Positions 62,010 to 64,000 of a stretch of DNA of 64,000 nt are shown here, in pieces; positions within the stretch are counted from its first letter, which is position 1; every line of letters begins with the position of its first letter. The position numbers were made by a program, and so were the translations under genes. The notes beneath the pieces were generated by a model, which worked only from the letters and a program-made list of their open reading frames with translations, was not told the DNA's origin and ran no database searches. Source of the stretch: Panulirus ornatus (lineage: Eukaryota > Arthropoda > Malacostraca > Decapoda > Palinuridae); NCBI RefSeq assembly GCF_036320965.1, contig NC_092261.1, forward strand, positions 9,404,697 to 9,468,696. The letters run 5' to 3'.

Positions 62010-63540
62010 ACACGAAAGGTATTATAAACATTTGAAAATGATTATCAATCATTTCTGAAAACATGGCTGAGGCCAACGTCCTCTTTCACATCATTACGTC
62101 TGAGAAAGAGAATCTTTAACTTGATACAACTGTAGGAGACTTGTCTGGGCTAAGCTGGTGAGGAGGTGGGCCCTGAGTGGGTATGATATAGTGTCTTAAT
62201 AACTAATAATGTCTCCATATTTCCCATGCCATGGTGTTCGTATTCATGACAGACTTTCAGTAGACAAAGTGGCCAACATTGGTGGGTTCAATTTTCGTCA
62301 CATTACCTTCCAACGTTTCACAAGTCACTTAAAAGAAGTATCTCGACGAAGGTGAAGTGGTTTTTCTCGATCCTACTTAAAATAAATAGATTTTTTTTTT
62401 CTAACGTTCTCTGTTACCGGCAAACATTTCTCTCGTCGCTGATTTGCCTGAAGGAGTAATTACGACAAGCAGCATTCACGGCTTCTTAATAATATTTTCA
62501 CAATTAAAACTGGAAGAGAGAGAGAAAAAAAAATGACACTCGAATAAAAACGTTGCACGAAGAAAAAAATGATAATAATAATAATGTACGATTCATGCTA
62601 ATGACGGTGGAAAATTAGTAGCCTTCTTACGAAATAAAAGGAAAAATATTTTTTTCTTGCAAGTAGAGAAAAAAAAACGCCAAAAAAACGCTCTTCTCTC
62701 TGGATTGTGCTTTCAAAATTTTTTCCCCTTTTTTTTCCCCCTCGCTGTTTTCAAGCTATTATCAGAAAGGTTTAAGATAATAAGGGCAATTTTGTTCATG
62801 AGGTCACCGCCAGCGCTCCCTCTTAAAAAGTGATTCGTGGGTGAGAACAAAAAAAAAAAAAAGAGAAAAGAAACGAAAAGAATAGAAAATGTCGGTGCTG
62901 TTTAACTCCACCCCACCCCCTTCCAAAACGTCCTAACCATTACACAAAAAGAGAAAGTCGAAGTAAATTCGGGCATATTCTGGGGGAATCCTCCAGCACG
63001 TGTGTGACATCCACGCAGCTGGTAACGGGAAGACCTCCTCCTTCACGCCCAACACGTCAGTCAGGGGGATGAAGGATTAGGGAGGGACCAGGAGACAGTC
63101 TGTCGCCCAGGCCAAGGGGGCGGAATGTGTGCAGTGATAAATAAAGCTATTACACTAACTAGTAACAAAGGACCGTCTGCAGCGAGGAGGCCAATAGCAT
63201 GGGGATGAGTGATACCACGATGGTGGAATCCTCGAACTGGGGGTCGGGTCTTGGACGGGGGAATCCACAGCGAAGTGAAACCTGAGGAAGATGAAGACTC
63301 CCTTCTGTTGGTACCCCAGCGTCACATCCACCCACTAAATCCATCGCTGGCTATAATGGGGGCCAGACATATGGCACGCCCAGACTCTGTGTATAATGTA
63401 CACAAACCGGTGGCATGTTAAGAACACTACTGACCTCTACGTGTGATAAATGAACGCATGAAAAAGACTTCAGTATCTATTTACGTTACATGTGAACAAA
63501 TTCCATGAACACAAATATTTTCGCCAATGTTTCAGTATCT
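62010..63540. other. AT-rich stretch without recognised features
   Basis: Many short A/T runs; no convincing frame or repeat. Confidence 0.45.
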
Positions 63541-63542
63541 TG

Positions 63543-63620
<78 letters not shown>
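63543..63620. repeat. (TA)n microsatellite
   Basis: About 39 TA units. Confidence 0.95.
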
Positions 63621-63621
<1 letters not shown>

Positions 63622-64000
63622 TGCTACTTTGGCAAGTGAGTATCATGTGATTTTCCAGCTCAGGTTCAAAGCAGTATATATATGAAATTGGCAAAGAACA
63701 CCATGCACTCTATTGAAACTCTGACATCTATCACTAACGCAAGTAACATAGAAATATCATTCATCTAAAGAGGAATCATAGGCGAACGAGATGTCCTTCG
63801 GAACCCTCCACGAAAAATCCCGTTCGGTTCCTTGTCGTAAACGAATTCGCATTTGGGTCTCGTAAGCCTCGGCCGTGAGAGAACCCCCTATCAAATAGCT
63901 ACTTCACGTTACGTCACGGGCTGACACACGGCCAGGCAAGTCAGGTTAATCGGAATATCGACATCAAGAGATGACCGGGGCCATTTTTGCTTCTCGCAGG

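Overview
This window is eukaryotic genomic DNA, most likely from a decapod crustacean. That is an inference from three things: the very high density of long (TA)n, (GA)n/(CT)n and (CA)n/(GT)n microsatellites; a non-LTR retrotransposon of a type I associate with decapod genomes; and tRNA-derived SINE copies. There is no sign of bacterial or phage organisation: no operons, no ribosome-binding sites, no CRISPR. Most open frames here are artefacts of simple repeats (runs of YIYI, ERER, SLSL, THTH, CVCV) and are not annotated as genes.

Layout. 1-9.4 kb: AT-rich DNA holding two candidate minus-strand exons. One is a partial open exon at the left edge. The other is a signal-peptide exon at 9300-9366 that ends in a consensus splice donor. 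If real, they may belong to one secreted-protein gene read right to left, but their reading phases do not join directly, so at least one more exon would be needed. 2-40 kb: six copies of one interspersed repeat. Four of them start next to a (TA)n tract at the same boundary, and three of the longer ones hold an intact or nearly intact hammerhead-ribozyme-like core, a trait known for Penelope-like retroelements. 18.5-31 kb: a cluster of minisatellites with 17/21/25-bp, 21-bp, 22-23-bp and 41-45-bp units, plus two inverted copies of a (TA)n-flanked element. 39.8-51.1 kb: three copies of one LINE family: a long open reverse-transcriptase ORF (49.5-50.9 kb), a decayed copy (39.8-40.6 kb) and a short fragment (44.1-44.2 kb). 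46-64 kb: more minisatellites (29-bp, 60-bp), a 245-bp pure (AG)n tract, and long stretches with nothing recognisable.

How parts relate. The LINE's 3' end carries a short stem-loop tail that recurs at the end of the smaller (TA)n-flanked element at 22.6 and 24.2 kb. This is the pattern expected when a LINE mobilises a non-autonomous partner through a shared tail. A 21-bp minisatellite motif (core CGACCCTTGAGCACGACGG, variable) forms at least four arrays and several single copies across about 40 kb, in both orientations. No complete cellular gene can be supported from the sequence alone.
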